Shown piece after piece: positions 1-6,308 of a DNA stretch of 7,938 bases. The DNA is from Humisphaera sp. Its GTDB lineage: Bacteria > Planctomycetota > Phycisphaerae > Tepidisphaerales > Tepidisphaeraceae. The notes beneath the pieces are model-generated. The model saw only the letters and a program-made list of their open reading frames with translations, was not told where the DNA came from and made no database searches. The stretch is from positions 1 through 7,938 of the forward strand of contig JANXVV010000507.1 of assembly GCA_025351525.1 (NCBI GenBank), written 5' to 3'. A program made the position numbers and the translations under genes. Position 1 is the stretch's first letter. Each line of letters begins with the position of its first letter.

Positions 1-68
1 CGCCGATCCACCGGAAGGCGGGTGGAAAAGCGCGATCGCGTATAGGAGATGACTGAATCGGAGGGCAT
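1..68 (-). CDS. Partial N-terminus of a possible GcvH-like (lipoyl-domain) protein
   Basis: An ATG at 68 on the minus strand opens a frame that stays open to the window edge. It gives about 22 residues, starting MPSDSVISYTRSRFSTRLP followed by VDR. From memory, an 'ISY.RSRFSTRLP.DR' start resembles GcvH-like proteins of planctomycetes that sit near cysteine desulfurase genes, but I cannot align it here. Third codon positions are G/C-rich, as in the neighbouring genes. It lies downstream of the desulfurase on the same strand, 136 bases after its stop, with a palindromic repeat between. No clear Shine-Dalgarno sequence precedes the ATG, which weakens the call. The competing explanation is a plus-strand C-terminus ending at a TGA at 50-52. 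Fairly unsure of both the gene and the family. Confidence 0.4.
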   Translation of the reverse strand, partial: MPSDSVISYTRSRFSTRLPVDR

Positions 69-103
69 GAAACGTCACTTTAGAGAATAGGTGCTTTGAA
101 AAG

Positions 104-170
104 GGTGGCGTGGGCGTCTCGCCCAGGCATTTCTTCTCACAAAAAGCATGGGCGAGACGCCCATGCCACC
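104..170. repeat. 67-bp palindromic repeat, copy 1
   Basis: Two 25-base arms (104-128 and 146-170) are reverse complements apart from two changes in the left arm, and they surround a 17-base spacer. Each arm is itself a small hairpin of the form CATGGGCG-AGA-CGCCCATG. The same 25-17-25 unit recurs at 1421-1487 and 6145-6211. The spacer matches copy 2 best when reversed (13 of 17 by eye), so copy 1 is inverted relative to copy 2. It lies 33 bases past the desulfurase stop, where its transcript could fold and protect or end the mRNA. No transposase is present, so it is REP-like and presumably non-autonomous. Confidence 0.9.
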
Positions 171-203
171 TAATGTTCAAAAGATCCAATTACAACTACG
201 CAC

Positions 204-1382
204 TCAGCCCACGGAACTTGTTCCATGAAAATTTTCCATCAAATCGCGCAACGTTTCAACGATGCGAGGCCAATCAGGCTCCACCGTTTGATGGCACCAA
301 GACCATCGCGTCGCGCCCTCAGCCACCGCCGCCTCGCCTCCCATTGCCCCCAACACATGGCTGCATGTCATGGAGGACGACGTGCAGGCCGACCCATCGG
401 AGATCGCCACGGACTCTTTCAATGCCTCCATCACCGCCTCCGCCGTCAGGTTGGGAAAGGATAGGTTGAGGATGTTCGGCAGACAATGATCGACGCTGCC
501 GTTCACGACCGGATTCAACGGCTGAATCGCCTTCATCATCCCGGCGCGAAACGTTTGGCAACGTTCCTTTCTCACGACTGCTTCAGCCATCGCCAACTCC
601 GCCGCCAGTCCGAGACCGGCGACCAGATGAACCGGCACCGTCCCTGGCCGCAGTCCCAGTTCCTGACCCCCGCCAAACATCAAGGGCGTCAGCGGTGGAC
701 GATGACCTTCCCGCCGTCGGGCGATCAACGCCCCGATCCCCTTGGGCGCGAAAATCTTGTGACCGCTGATACTGATCAGATCGACCCTCGGATGCCGCAG
801 TTCGTCGAATTCCCTGCCAAAACCCTGCGCAGCATCGACGTGAAAATATGCCGAGTGCCCACCCAATAAATTCGCAATCTCCGCGATCGGTTGCAGAACA
901 CCCGTCTCGTTGTTTGCCTGCATGACCGAGACCAGCAGCGTGTCCTCTCGCACGGCTTTCCGAATGGCCTGCGCTTCAACCCGCCCTCCCCGCGTCGGTG
1001 GAACGAGCGTCAACTCGAAGCCCTGCTTCGCCAACATCGCCAGCGGTTCCAGCACAGCGTGATGCTCGATCTGCGTGCTGACGAGGTGTCGACGGCCCGT
1101 CGCGATCCCGTGTTGAGCCAGCCCTAAAATCGCCAGATTGTTACTCTCGGTGGCACCGCTCGTAAAAATAACTTCACCGCGCCCGGCATTGACGACGGAG
1201 GCGACCTGTAGCCGTGCTTGCTCGACCGCTCGGCGTGCCCGCATCCCCAATTCGTGCGTTCGGCTGCCGGAATTACCGTACTCATTGTCCAAAAAATACA
1301 TCACCCGATCCCGCACGCGTAGATCGATCGGCGTCGTCGCGGCGCAATCGAGATAGACGGGTTTCACAATCGCCGACGACAT
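204..1382 (-). CDS. Cysteine desulfurase, DndA-like (class V aminotransferase fold, PLP enzyme)
   Basis: A cytoplasmic PLP enzyme of 392 residues that should take sulfur from L-cysteine as an enzyme persulfide and release alanine. Visible motifs in order: YLDCAATTP (10-18), GNSGSRTHELG (36-46), SGATESNN (75-82), His107 in QIEHH (stacks on PLP in the family), ANNETG (156-161), HVDAAQGFG (181-189), SGHK with the PLP lysine Lys209, FGGGQE.GLRPGT (236-248), and the active-site loop SDGSACTSSS with nucleophile Cys333. The long loop is that of the IscS/NifS group. 'GNSGSRTHE', 'VLEPLAMLAKQGFEL' and 'RPPLTPLMFGGGQE' recall DndA of DNA phosphorothioation more than IscS, but this is recalled, not aligned. 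No dndBCDE, iscU or nifU is in view. The ATG is the natural start; no strong ribosome binding site precedes it. Palindromic repeats flank it on both sides. Confidence 0.93.
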   Translation of the reverse strand: MSSAIVKPVYLDCAATTPIDLRVRDRVMYFLDNEYGNSGSRTHELGMRARRAVEQARLQVASVVNAGRGEVIFTSGATESNNLAILGLAQHGIATGRRHLVSTQIEHHAVLEPLAMLAKQGFELTLVPPTRGGRVEAQAIRKAVREDTLLVSVMQANNETGVLQPIAEIANLLGGHSAYFHVDAAQGFGREFDELRHPRVDLISISGHKIFAPKGIGALIARRREGHRPPLTPLMFGGGQELGLRPGTVPVHLVAGLGLAAELAMAEAVVRKERCQTFRAGMMKAIQPLNPVVNGSVDHCLPNILNLSFPNLTAEAVMEALKESVAISDGSACTSSSMTCSHVLGAMGGEAAVAEGATRWSWCHQTVEPDWPRIVETLRDLMENFHGTSSVG

Positions 1383-1420
1383 GGGTGAATCTTAACGGGG
1401 ATTCGGTCTTTTGAAAAACG

Positions 1421-1487
1421 GGTGGCATGGACATCTCGCCCATGCTTTGTTTCGGAAGAAATGCACGGGCGAGACGCCCATGCCACC
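1421..1487. repeat. 67-bp palindromic repeat, copy 2
   Basis: Arms at 1421-1445 and 1463-1487 surround the 17-base spacer TTTGTTTCGGAAGAAAT. The left arm carries GGACATC where the other copies have GGGCGTC, and the right arm has one change (CACGGGC). It sits between the divergent desulfurase and MarR genes, 38 bases upstream of the desulfurase ATG. Reading frames that appear to start here (GTG 1422, ATG 1461) only translate the repeat. Confidence 0.9.
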
Positions 1488-1507
1488 TCATTCAAAACAT
1501 CCGATTT

Positions 1508-1519
1508 TTGTCTGGACAA
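1508..1519. promoter_or_regulatory. Candidate MarR operator, palindrome TTGTCTGGACAA
   Basis: TTGTC-TG-GACAA is a perfect 5-2-5 inverted repeat that overlaps the -35 hexamer of the marR promoter. A second, shorter inverted repeat, ACAA-CAC-TTGT (1516-1526), shares half of it. MarR dimers usually bind short palindromes over their own promoter, so autorepression is a reasonable inference. Binding by this particular protein is not shown by sequence. Confidence 0.5.
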
Positions 1520-1541
1520 CACTTGTTTGAACGAGTATTAT
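1513..1541 (+). promoter_or_regulatory. Sigma70-type promoter for marR (and probably the halogenase-like gene)
   Basis: TGGACA (1513-1518) and TATTAT (1536-1541) each differ from the consensus hexamer at one base and are separated by exactly 17 bases. The predicted transcript start is about 1548, which is also the best available start codon of the regulator, so the mRNA may be leaderless. Confidence 0.6.
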
Positions 1542-1547
1542 TCGGTC

Positions 1548-2039
1548 TTGACGTTAAGAACCCCTGAAAAGCATGTCGGTTCACGGCGATTCGATTCGCT
1601 CCAGCAGGAGGCGTTTCTCAATCTTTGGCGAACCTACGACCGCCTTCGGCTGCTGGAAGATGTGCTTTTCACGCGTCACGGTCTGACCGCACAGCAGTAC
1701 AACGCGTTGCGTTTGCTCCGCGCGGCCAGGCCCGGGAAAGTGCCGACGCTTCTTCTGGCCGCCCGATTGGTCTCCCGCGCCCCGGACATCACCCGCCTCG
1801 TCGACAAACTTTCTGAACGCGATTTGGTGGACCGCGAGCGGCCTTCCGACAATCGCCGTATCGTGCATGTCGGCATCACGGCGAGCGGCGTGGTGTTGCT
1901 CGATGCGCTGGAAACAGAAGTCCGCGAGTGCCATGAAAAGCAACTCGGTCACCTGCGATCCGGGGAACTTCACACGCTGATCGAACTGCTCGGAAAAGTC
2001 CGCGAACCCCATGAGTCGTCGGACAGTATCTGGCGTTGA
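1548..2039 (+). CDS. MarR-family winged-helix transcriptional regulator
   Basis: A 163-residue protein if it starts at TTG 1548, the usual MarR length. The first 45 residues hold the helical dimerisation part (FDSLQQEAFLNLWRTYDRL). The winged helix follows: LTAQQYNALRLL (46-57), the helix-turn-helix region around 65-96 (VSRAPDITRLVDKL), and the wing at 97-114 with the family's RPSDNRR and a T.SG turn. The last 45 residues form the C-terminal helix of the dimer interface. There is one cysteine (Cys128), so it is not a two-cysteine OhrR-like sensor. There is no in-frame ATG or GTG near the domain start. The in-frame GTG 1422 and ATG 1461 lie inside a repeat and upstream of the promoter, so they are rejected; TTG 1527 is an alternative. 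No Shine-Dalgarno sequence fits TTG 1548. The halogenase-like gene follows 105 bases downstream on the same strand and is the likely target. Confidence 0.85.
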   Translation: MTLRTPEKHVGSRRFDSLQQEAFLNLWRTYDRLRLLEDVLFTRHGLTAQQYNALRLLRAARPGKVPTLLLAARLVSRAPDITRLVDKLSERDLVDRERPSDNRRIVHVGITASGVVLLDALETEVRECHEKQLGHLRSGELHTLIELLGKVREPHESSDSIWR

Positions 2040-2057
2040 AGCAAGAGGTATTTTGCA

Positions 2058-2112
2058 GCATGGGCTACCAGCCCATGATTTTTGAATGGAAACATGGGCT
2101 GGTAGCCCATGC
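2058..2112. repeat. Palindromic repeat with 'GGGCTACCAGCCC' core
   Basis: Two 20-base arms (2058-2077 and 2093-2112) are perfect reverse complements around a 15-base spacer. Each arm is itself a hairpin, CATGGGCT-ACC-AGCCCATG. The architecture copies that of the 67-bp repeats but with a different core, so it is a second family. It fills most of the gap between marR and the halogenase-like gene. It has no T-tract, so it is more likely an mRNA structure than a full terminator. Confidence 0.85.
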
Positions 2113-2144
2113 TACGTTAGACAAATCAAGACAGGAGAGCTAAA

Positions 2145-3407
2145 ATGGTTGCTTCTAATACAATCGCACCAATTTCAACCAGCACCACCGACGTGGTCGT
2201 CATCGGCGGCGGTCCGGCAGGGGCCACCACCTCCACATTGATCTCCCAGGCCGGCTTCAAAGTGCGGCTGTTCGAGCGGGCTCACTTCCCTCGCTTCCAT
2301 ATCGGTGAATCGCTCATCCCCGAGACCTATTGGGTGCTTAAACGGCTGGGAATGCTCGATAAAATGAAGGACAGCCATTTCGTCCAGAAATGCTCCGTGC
2401 AGTTTGTCAGCCAGCATGGCCGTTTGTCGGAACCATTCTATTTTACCGATCACAACACGCACGAATGCTCGCAGACCTGGCAGGTCGTCCGCAGCGAATT
2501 CGACATGATGATGCTCAACAACGCCCGCGAGCAGGGTGTTGAGGCCCAGGAAGGCGTTCGCGTGCGCGAGGTGCTGTTTGACGGAGATCGCGCGATCGGC
2601 GTACACGTCCAGTACGAGGACGGGCGTCAGGAAAAAGTGTTAGCCAAGGTCGTCGTCGATGCCAGCGGTCAGACGGCCATGATCGGTAACAAATTCAACA
2701 TCCTCGAAAAGGACAATGACTTAAAAAAGGGTGCGGTATGGACTTATTTCAAAGGGGCGTACCGCGATGTAGGGCGCGATGCCGGCGCGACGATCGTGCT
2801 GCAAACCAAGGGCAAGGAAGGGTGGTTCTGGTATATCCCGCTGCACGATGATGTAATGAGCGTGGGGATCGTCAAGCCGTTCGATAAGCTGTTTGAAGGC
2901 AATCGGGATCACGAGGTGATCTTTAATGAGGAACTCGACAACTGCCCGGAAGTGAAAAAACGCGTGAGCATGGGAACCCGCTGCGACGAATTCCATGCGA
3001 CCAAAGATTACAGTTACCGCGCCCGCACGCCCGCCGGCGATGGCTGGGTGCTTGTCGGCGATGCCTATGGCTTCCTCGATCCGCTTTATTCCTCCGGCGT
3101 GCTGCTCGCCCTGCGCGGTGGCTCCGTCGCCGCCGACGCCATCATTGAGGGGCTTCAAATCGGCGACACCTCCAAAGCCCAACTCGGCAAATGGGCCGTC
3201 GATTTCAACACCGGCATGGACCGCATGCGACGGCTGGTGATGGAATATTACAACGGTTTCAGCTTCGGAAAATTCGTCGCCAAACACCCGGAATATAAGG
3301 GCCATCTGACGGATCTGTTGATAGGCAATCTGTTCAACGATCAGGTGGCGGAAGTCTTCGGACCATTGGACGAAATGCAGGCGGCGATGGCGGCTTCGGT
3401 GGTTTAA
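2145..3407 (+). CDS. Flavin-dependent halogenase-like FAD oxidoreductase
   Basis: A 420-residue flavoprotein of the tryptophan-halogenase / geranylgeranyl-reductase superfamily. The N-terminal Rossmann motif is VVVIGGGPAG (17-26), then ER at 44-45, FHIGESLIP (51-59) and VVRSEFD (114-120). The halogenase signature W.W.IP is present as WFWYIP (227-232), and GFLDPLYSSG (309-318) fits an F..P..S.G pattern also reported for halogenases. The second FAD motif is GWVLVGDA (300-307). Lys82 in FVQK is a candidate for the catalytic lysine, but I could not align it. Known relatives use FADH2, O2 and chloride or bromide to halogenate an aromatic or carrier-bound substrate. At 420 residues it is shorter than tryptophan halogenases (over 500), so the substrate is unknown and a non-halogenating oxidoreductase remains possible. 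A strong AGGAGAG at 2133-2139 sets the ATG. It has no promoter of its own that I can see and is probably co-transcribed with marR. It appears cytoplasmic. Confidence 0.88.
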   Translation: MVASNTIAPISTSTTDVVVIGGGPAGATTSTLISQAGFKVRLFERAHFPRFHIGESLIPETYWVLKRLGMLDKMKDSHFVQKCSVQFVSQHGRLSEPFYFTDHNTHECSQTWQVVRSEFDMMMLNNAREQGVEAQEGVRVREVLFDGDRAIGVHVQYEDGRQEKVLAKVVVDASGQTAMIGNKFNILEKDNDLKKGAVWTYFKGAYRDVGRDAGATIVLQTKGKEGWFWYIPLHDDVMSVGIVKPFDKLFEGNRDHEVIFNEELDNCPEVKKRVSMGTRCDEFHATKDYSYRARTPAGDGWVLVGDAYGFLDPLYSSGVLLALRGGSVAADAIIEGLQIGDTSKAQLGKWAVDFNTGMDRMRRLVMEYYNGFSFGKFVAKHPEYKGHLTDLLIGNLFNDQVAEVFGPLDEMQAAMAASVV

Positions 3408-3480
3408 TTGCGGGGCCATCGGCTGGGGCTGCCTGGTATCTTCAGTCTCGCCTCGACTGGGTAGCCTGTGGATGAATCGA

Positions 3481-3607
3481 GGGAACCGCGAAGCCGCAAA
3501 GGCGCAAAGTCACGCGAAGGAATTCACAAGGCTTTTATTGCACTGAAGCACATCCGCATTTAAATTTCTTCGCGTCAACTTCGTGTCTTCGCGCCATCGC
3601 GGTTCCC
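3481..3607. repeat. Long imperfect inverted repeat, 'CGCGAAG' type, in the 378-bp gap before sodA
   Basis: The left arm at 3481-3522 begins GGGAACCGCGAAG, and the right arm at 3566-3607 ends CATCGCGGTTCCC. The arms are about 42 bases long and pair over most of their length around a 43-base centre. Inside each arm a short unit related to CGCGAAG or CGCAAAG recurs every 7-9 bases. Such strings are dispersed in planctomycete and verrucomicrobial genomes, from memory. The rest of the gap (3408-3480 and 3608-3700) shows nothing recognisable apart from a weak 5-bp hairpin near 3443-3459. Confidence 0.75.
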
Positions 3608-3701
3608 CCGCCGTATCTCGCCTTTCTGGAGGATCAACCTGCATGAAGCCCAATGCAGCAAATACGATGGCCTTCGATTTAGCGCCATTTAATTCCATCC
3701 G

Positions 3702-3729
3702 TTGACCGATTCGGGCTATTTCGGATAAT
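3702..3729 (+). promoter_or_regulatory. Sigma70-type promoter for the superoxide dismutase gene
   Basis: TTGACC (3702-3707) and GATAAT (3724-3729) each match the consensus at five of six bases with a 16-base spacer. The predicted start near 3736 leaves a leader of about 50 bases to the sod ATG. No clear operator is visible around it. Confidence 0.55.
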
Positions 3730-3785
3730 CTCGACCGCTCGTCATTAGATTGCACTCGAAACATTGTCCCACGAAGGAGAATACT

Positions 3786-4397
3786 ATGGCCCACACGTTA
3801 CCCCCGTTGCCTTACCCGTCCGATGCGCTTGAGCCGTACATCGACAAGCAGACGATGGAGATCCATCACGGCAAGCATCATCAGGCGTACATTACCAATT
3901 TGAACAAGGCTTTAGAACAAGCCCCGGCGCTGGCGGATAAGCCATTGCATGAATTGCTGGCGAACCATCTTTCGATCGTTCCCGAGGCGATCAAGACCGC
4001 CGTTCGCAACAATGGCGGCGGCGCGCACAACCATGCTCATTTTTGGCAGATGATGAAGCCCAAAGGGGGCGGGGCGGCCAAGGGCAACCTCGGCACGGCG
4101 ATCGACGGTGCGTTTGGTTCGTTCGACAAATTTAAGGAACTGTTCGGCGCCGCCGCCACGACTCGGTTTGGGTCGGGGTGGGCTTGGCTGGTCAAGCACG
4201 GCGACAAACTTGAAATCACCTCGACTCCGAATCAGGACAGCCCGATCATGGAAGGAAAGTTTCCGATCCTTGGCCTGGATGTGTGGGAACACGCCTACTA
4301 CCTGAAGTATCAGAACCGTCGCCCGGAATACATCGCCGCGTTCTGGAACGTGATCAATTGGGATTTCTGCGAAGAGCGGTTTAACAGCGCAAAGTGA
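3786..4397 (+). CDS. sodA: Superoxide dismutase, Fe/Mn family, probably Mn-type
   Basis: A cytoplasmic metalloenzyme of 203 residues, the normal family length, that converts superoxide to O2 and H2O2. No signal peptide is seen. Metal ligands by family pattern are His27 (MEIHHGKHH), His83 (NNGGGAHNHAHFW), Asp165 and His169 (DVWEHAYYLKY). NNGGG at 75-79 and the glutamine in TPNQDSPIM (Gln150) are marks of Mn-dependent or cambialistic enzymes; Fe enzymes carry the equivalent glutamine in the first half. Metal use still cannot be settled from sequence. The ATG at 3786 follows AAGGAG (3774-3779) at six bases; an in-frame TTG at 3750 is rejected because it precedes this site. It appears to be a single-gene unit with its own promoter, converging on glyS. 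Confidence 0.96.
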   Translation: MAHTLPPLPYPSDALEPYIDKQTMEIHHGKHHQAYITNLNKALEQAPALADKPLHELLANHLSIVPEAIKTAVRNNGGGAHNHAHFWQMMKPKGGGAAKGNLGTAIDGAFGSFDKFKELFGAAATTRFGSGWAWLVKHGDKLEITSTPNQDSPIMEGKFPILGLDVWEHAYYLKYQNRRPEYIAAFWNVINWDFCEERFNSAK

Positions 4398-4423
4398 TTT
4401 TCCCTGGGGTGAATGCAAATCCT

Positions 4424-4464
4424 GTCCCTTCCCCCGGCATCCGATGATGAGTCGGGGAAGGGAC
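4424..4464. terminator. Hairpin between convergent sodA and glyS
   Basis: GTCCCTTCCCC (4424-4434) pairs perfectly with GGGGAAGGGAC (4454-4464) around a 19-base loop. It lies 26 bases after the sodA stop and 45 bases after the glyS stop, where a shared terminator would be expected. Neither side has a proper T-run, so termination is plausible but unproved. On the minus strand the end reads GGGACAGGATTT, the same string that follows the hairpin at 7061-7090, so this may be one copy of a repeat family. Confidence 0.5.
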
Positions 4465-4509
4465 CGGAAAGCCACATGCGATTGCCGACGACGATCATTC
4501 CTCGACGTC

Positions 4510-6105
4510 CTACCGACTCAACTGCTCATTCAAATAAGGCAAAACATTGTCCAGCAGGATCCGCTGTTGGCTCATCGTATCCCGTTCGCGGACCGTCACT
4601 GTGCCGTCTTCCTTGGTTTGCCCGTCGACGGTGATGCAGAACGGCGCGCCGATTTCATCCATGCGGGCGTAGCGCTTGCCGATTGTCTGCTTGGCGTCGT
4701 ACTCGCAGGTGAAATGCGTTCGCAGATCGAGGTACAGTTTTTCCGCGATTTCCGGCATGCCGTCCTTGTTGACCAGTGGAAAGATGCCGCACTTGATCGG
4801 GGCAAACTTCGGGTGGAATTTCATGAACATCTTGCTGGCACGGGTTTCATCCACCGTATACGCCTCGCACAACAACACCAGCACCGCGCGCGTCAAACCA
4901 CTCGCCGGCTCGATCACGTTCGGCACATAACGGCTTCGGGCTTTGATCTCCTCGTCACCGGCACCCTGCTCCTTCAATTTCAACTGCAATTCCTGGTCGA
5001 AGTAATCCAGCTTCTGGCCGGAATGCTTCGCGTGTTGGGTCAGATCATATTCGCCGCGGTGGGCGATGCCTTCGAGCTCGCCAAATTCAGGAGCCGTGAA
5101 AGGGTAGCGATATTCGATATCGACGGTGGCTTTGGAATAGAACGCCAATTCCTTGGCCTCGTGCTCGCGGAAAATAAGATTTTCCGGTTTGATCCCCATC
5201 GACAGCCACCACTTCATCCGCTCGGCCTTCCAGAATTCATACCATTTCAACGCTTCATCAGGCGGGCAGAACCACTCCATCTCCATCTGCTCGAACTCCC
5301 GCGACCGAAAGATGAAATTACGCGGCGTCACCTCATTGCGAAAGCTCTTGCCGATCTGAGCGACGCCGAACGGAATTTTCACGCGCGTCGTATCGACGAT
5401 GTTTTTGAAGTTCAGGAAAATGCCCTGGGCCGTCTCCGGGCGGAGATAGGCTTTCGAGTCCTCGCTTTGCAGAGCCCCGACGTAGGTCTCGAACATCAGA
5501 TTAAAATCGCGCGGCTCCGTCAGCGTGCCCGGTGTCATCACGTCCGGGCCGATCACCAACTTCTGTTGCTCCGGCGTCAGCTTCGTAAACGGTGTAAGCG
5601 TTTCCGGAGGCAAAATCTCTCCACCGCCGGTTTTGCGGGCCAGTTTGTCGGCTTTTTTGACTAAAAGCTCGACTGCGTCATCTCCGGATAAAACCGCAAA
5701 ATGCCCCAGCTCTTCAATCGCCCCGCCCTTGCGTTGAACTCTCGCGAGGCCACACATGAGATGGTCCGCGCGATATCGATGCTTCGTTTCACGGTCGTCG
5801 ACCATCGGATCGCTGAACCCGCCGACATGGCCCGAGGCGATCCACGTTTTCGGATTCTGGATGATCGAAGAATCGAGACCGACGATCTTGACCGGATGCC
5901 CATCCGGACCGATCGGCGGGCACTCGACCATGTTGCGCCACCACCAGTCGCGAATGTTGTTTTTGAGCAGCACCCCCAGCGGGCCATAATCCCAGAAGCC
6001 GTTGAGGCCTTCGTAGATATCGCTCGCGCGGTAGACGAACCCGCAGCGTTTGCAGAGTGAAACGATCTGCTCCATCACGTTCGATTTGGTCTCCGGGTCC
6101 GCCAT
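4510..6105 (-). CDS. glyS: Glycine--tRNA ligase, dimeric (alpha2) class II type
   Basis: Charges tRNA-Gly with glycine using ATP, in the cytoplasm, as a homodimer. The protein has 531 residues. Visible parts: CKRCGFVYRASDIYEG and LNGFWDYGPLG (18-44), the insertion with SGHVGGFSDP (91-100), LRPETAQGIF (221-230), class II motif 2 around IGKSFRNE with Arg256 (251-258), the SREFEQMEMEWF strand (268-279), motif 3 as EPASGLTRA with Arg406 (399-407), and the anticodon-binding domain from about 430 (FAPIKCGIFPL, IGAPFCITVDG, VTVRERDTMSQ). This is the single-chain type, distinct from the alpha2beta2 GlyQ/GlyS enzyme. The ATG at 6105 follows AAAGG at seven bases. An in-frame TTG at 6216 would add 37 residues translated from a palindromic repeat and is rejected. 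The Cys-x-x-Cys near the N-terminus (Cys18, Cys21) could be a structural site, but this is a guess. Confidence 0.97.
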   Translation of the reverse strand: MADPETKSNVMEQIVSLCKRCGFVYRASDIYEGLNGFWDYGPLGVLLKNNIRDWWWRNMVECPPIGPDGHPVKIVGLDSSIIQNPKTWIASGHVGGFSDPMVDDRETKHRYRADHLMCGLARVQRKGGAIEELGHFAVLSGDDAVELLVKKADKLARKTGGGEILPPETLTPFTKLTPEQQKLVIGPDVMTPGTLTEPRDFNLMFETYVGALQSEDSKAYLRPETAQGIFLNFKNIVDTTRVKIPFGVAQIGKSFRNEVTPRNFIFRSREFEQMEMEWFCPPDEALKWYEFWKAERMKWWLSMGIKPENLIFREHEAKELAFYSKATVDIEYRYPFTAPEFGELEGIAHRGEYDLTQHAKHSGQKLDYFDQELQLKLKEQGAGDEEIKARSRYVPNVIEPASGLTRAVLVLLCEAYTVDETRASKMFMKFHPKFAPIKCGIFPLVNKDGMPEIAEKLYLDLRTHFTCEYDAKQTIGKRYARMDEIGAPFCITVDGQTKEDGTVTVRERDTMSQQRILLDNVLPYLNEQLSR

Positions 6106-6132
6106 GTTGCAACCTTTGTCTGTGTAAATGTC

Positions 6133-6138
6133 TTTATA
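6133..6138 (-). promoter_or_regulatory. Candidate -10 element for glyS
   Basis: On the minus strand TATAAA lies 27 bases ahead of the glyS ATG, giving a short leader of about 20 bases that holds the AAAGG ribosome binding site. The matching -35 position falls inside repeat copy 3 and reads GAGACG, a poor match. The promoter would therefore use repeat sequence as its upstream part. Confidence 0.35.
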
Positions 6139-6144
6139 AAAAAA

Positions 6145-6211
6145 GGTGGCATGGGCGTCTCGCCCATGCTTTGCTTTTTGACGAAAACATGGGCGGGACG
6201 CCCATGCCACC
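6145..6211. repeat. 67-bp palindromic repeat, copy 3
   Basis: Arms at 6145-6169 and 6187-6211 surround the spacer TTTGCTTTTTGACGAAA. The left arm is the undamaged form, and the right arm has two changes. It has the same orientation as copy 2 judged by the T-rich then A-rich spacer. It lies between the rpsT stop and the glyS start, so it could separate the two transcripts. The surrounding 6212-6308 holds only a weak 7-bp hairpin (about 6282-6301). Confidence 0.9.
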
Positions 6212-6308
6212 TGCAAACGAAAAATCCACGCCTCGAAAAGGTTCGGCGCGATGGAAGAAAATCAATTCTTCGGTCGTGCCGATCCATGTCGATTCGTGGA
6301 TGAAGAAC

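Noticed and set aside
1..52. C-terminus of a plus-strand gene ending at TGA 50-52
   Set aside because: Only about 16 codons are visible with no recognisable motif; the minus-strand frame from ATG 68 has a more protein-like start. Not excluded.
1422..1547. N-terminal extension of the MarR protein from GTG 1422 or ATG 1461
   Set aside because: It would translate the palindromic repeat and lies upstream of the promoter.
2721..3419. Minus-strand open frame of 232 codons
   Set aside because: Shadow of the halogenase-like gene.
3443..3459. Small hairpin CAGTC...GACTG after the halogenase-like gene as a terminator
   Set aside because: Only 5 bp of stem and no T-run.
4444..5664. Long plus-strand open frame of 406 codons
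   Set aside because: It lies opposite glyS, whose motifs are unmistakable; the frame is an antisense shadow with no family features and many Arg/His/Leu residues.
104..6211. The 67-bp repeats as a CRISPR array
   Set aside because: The copies are far apart with genes between them, there are no regular spacers and no cas genes.
6106..6216. N-terminal extension of glyS from TTG 6216
   Set aside because: It consists of repeat sequence, and the ATG at 6105 has a good ribosome binding site and the expected protein start.
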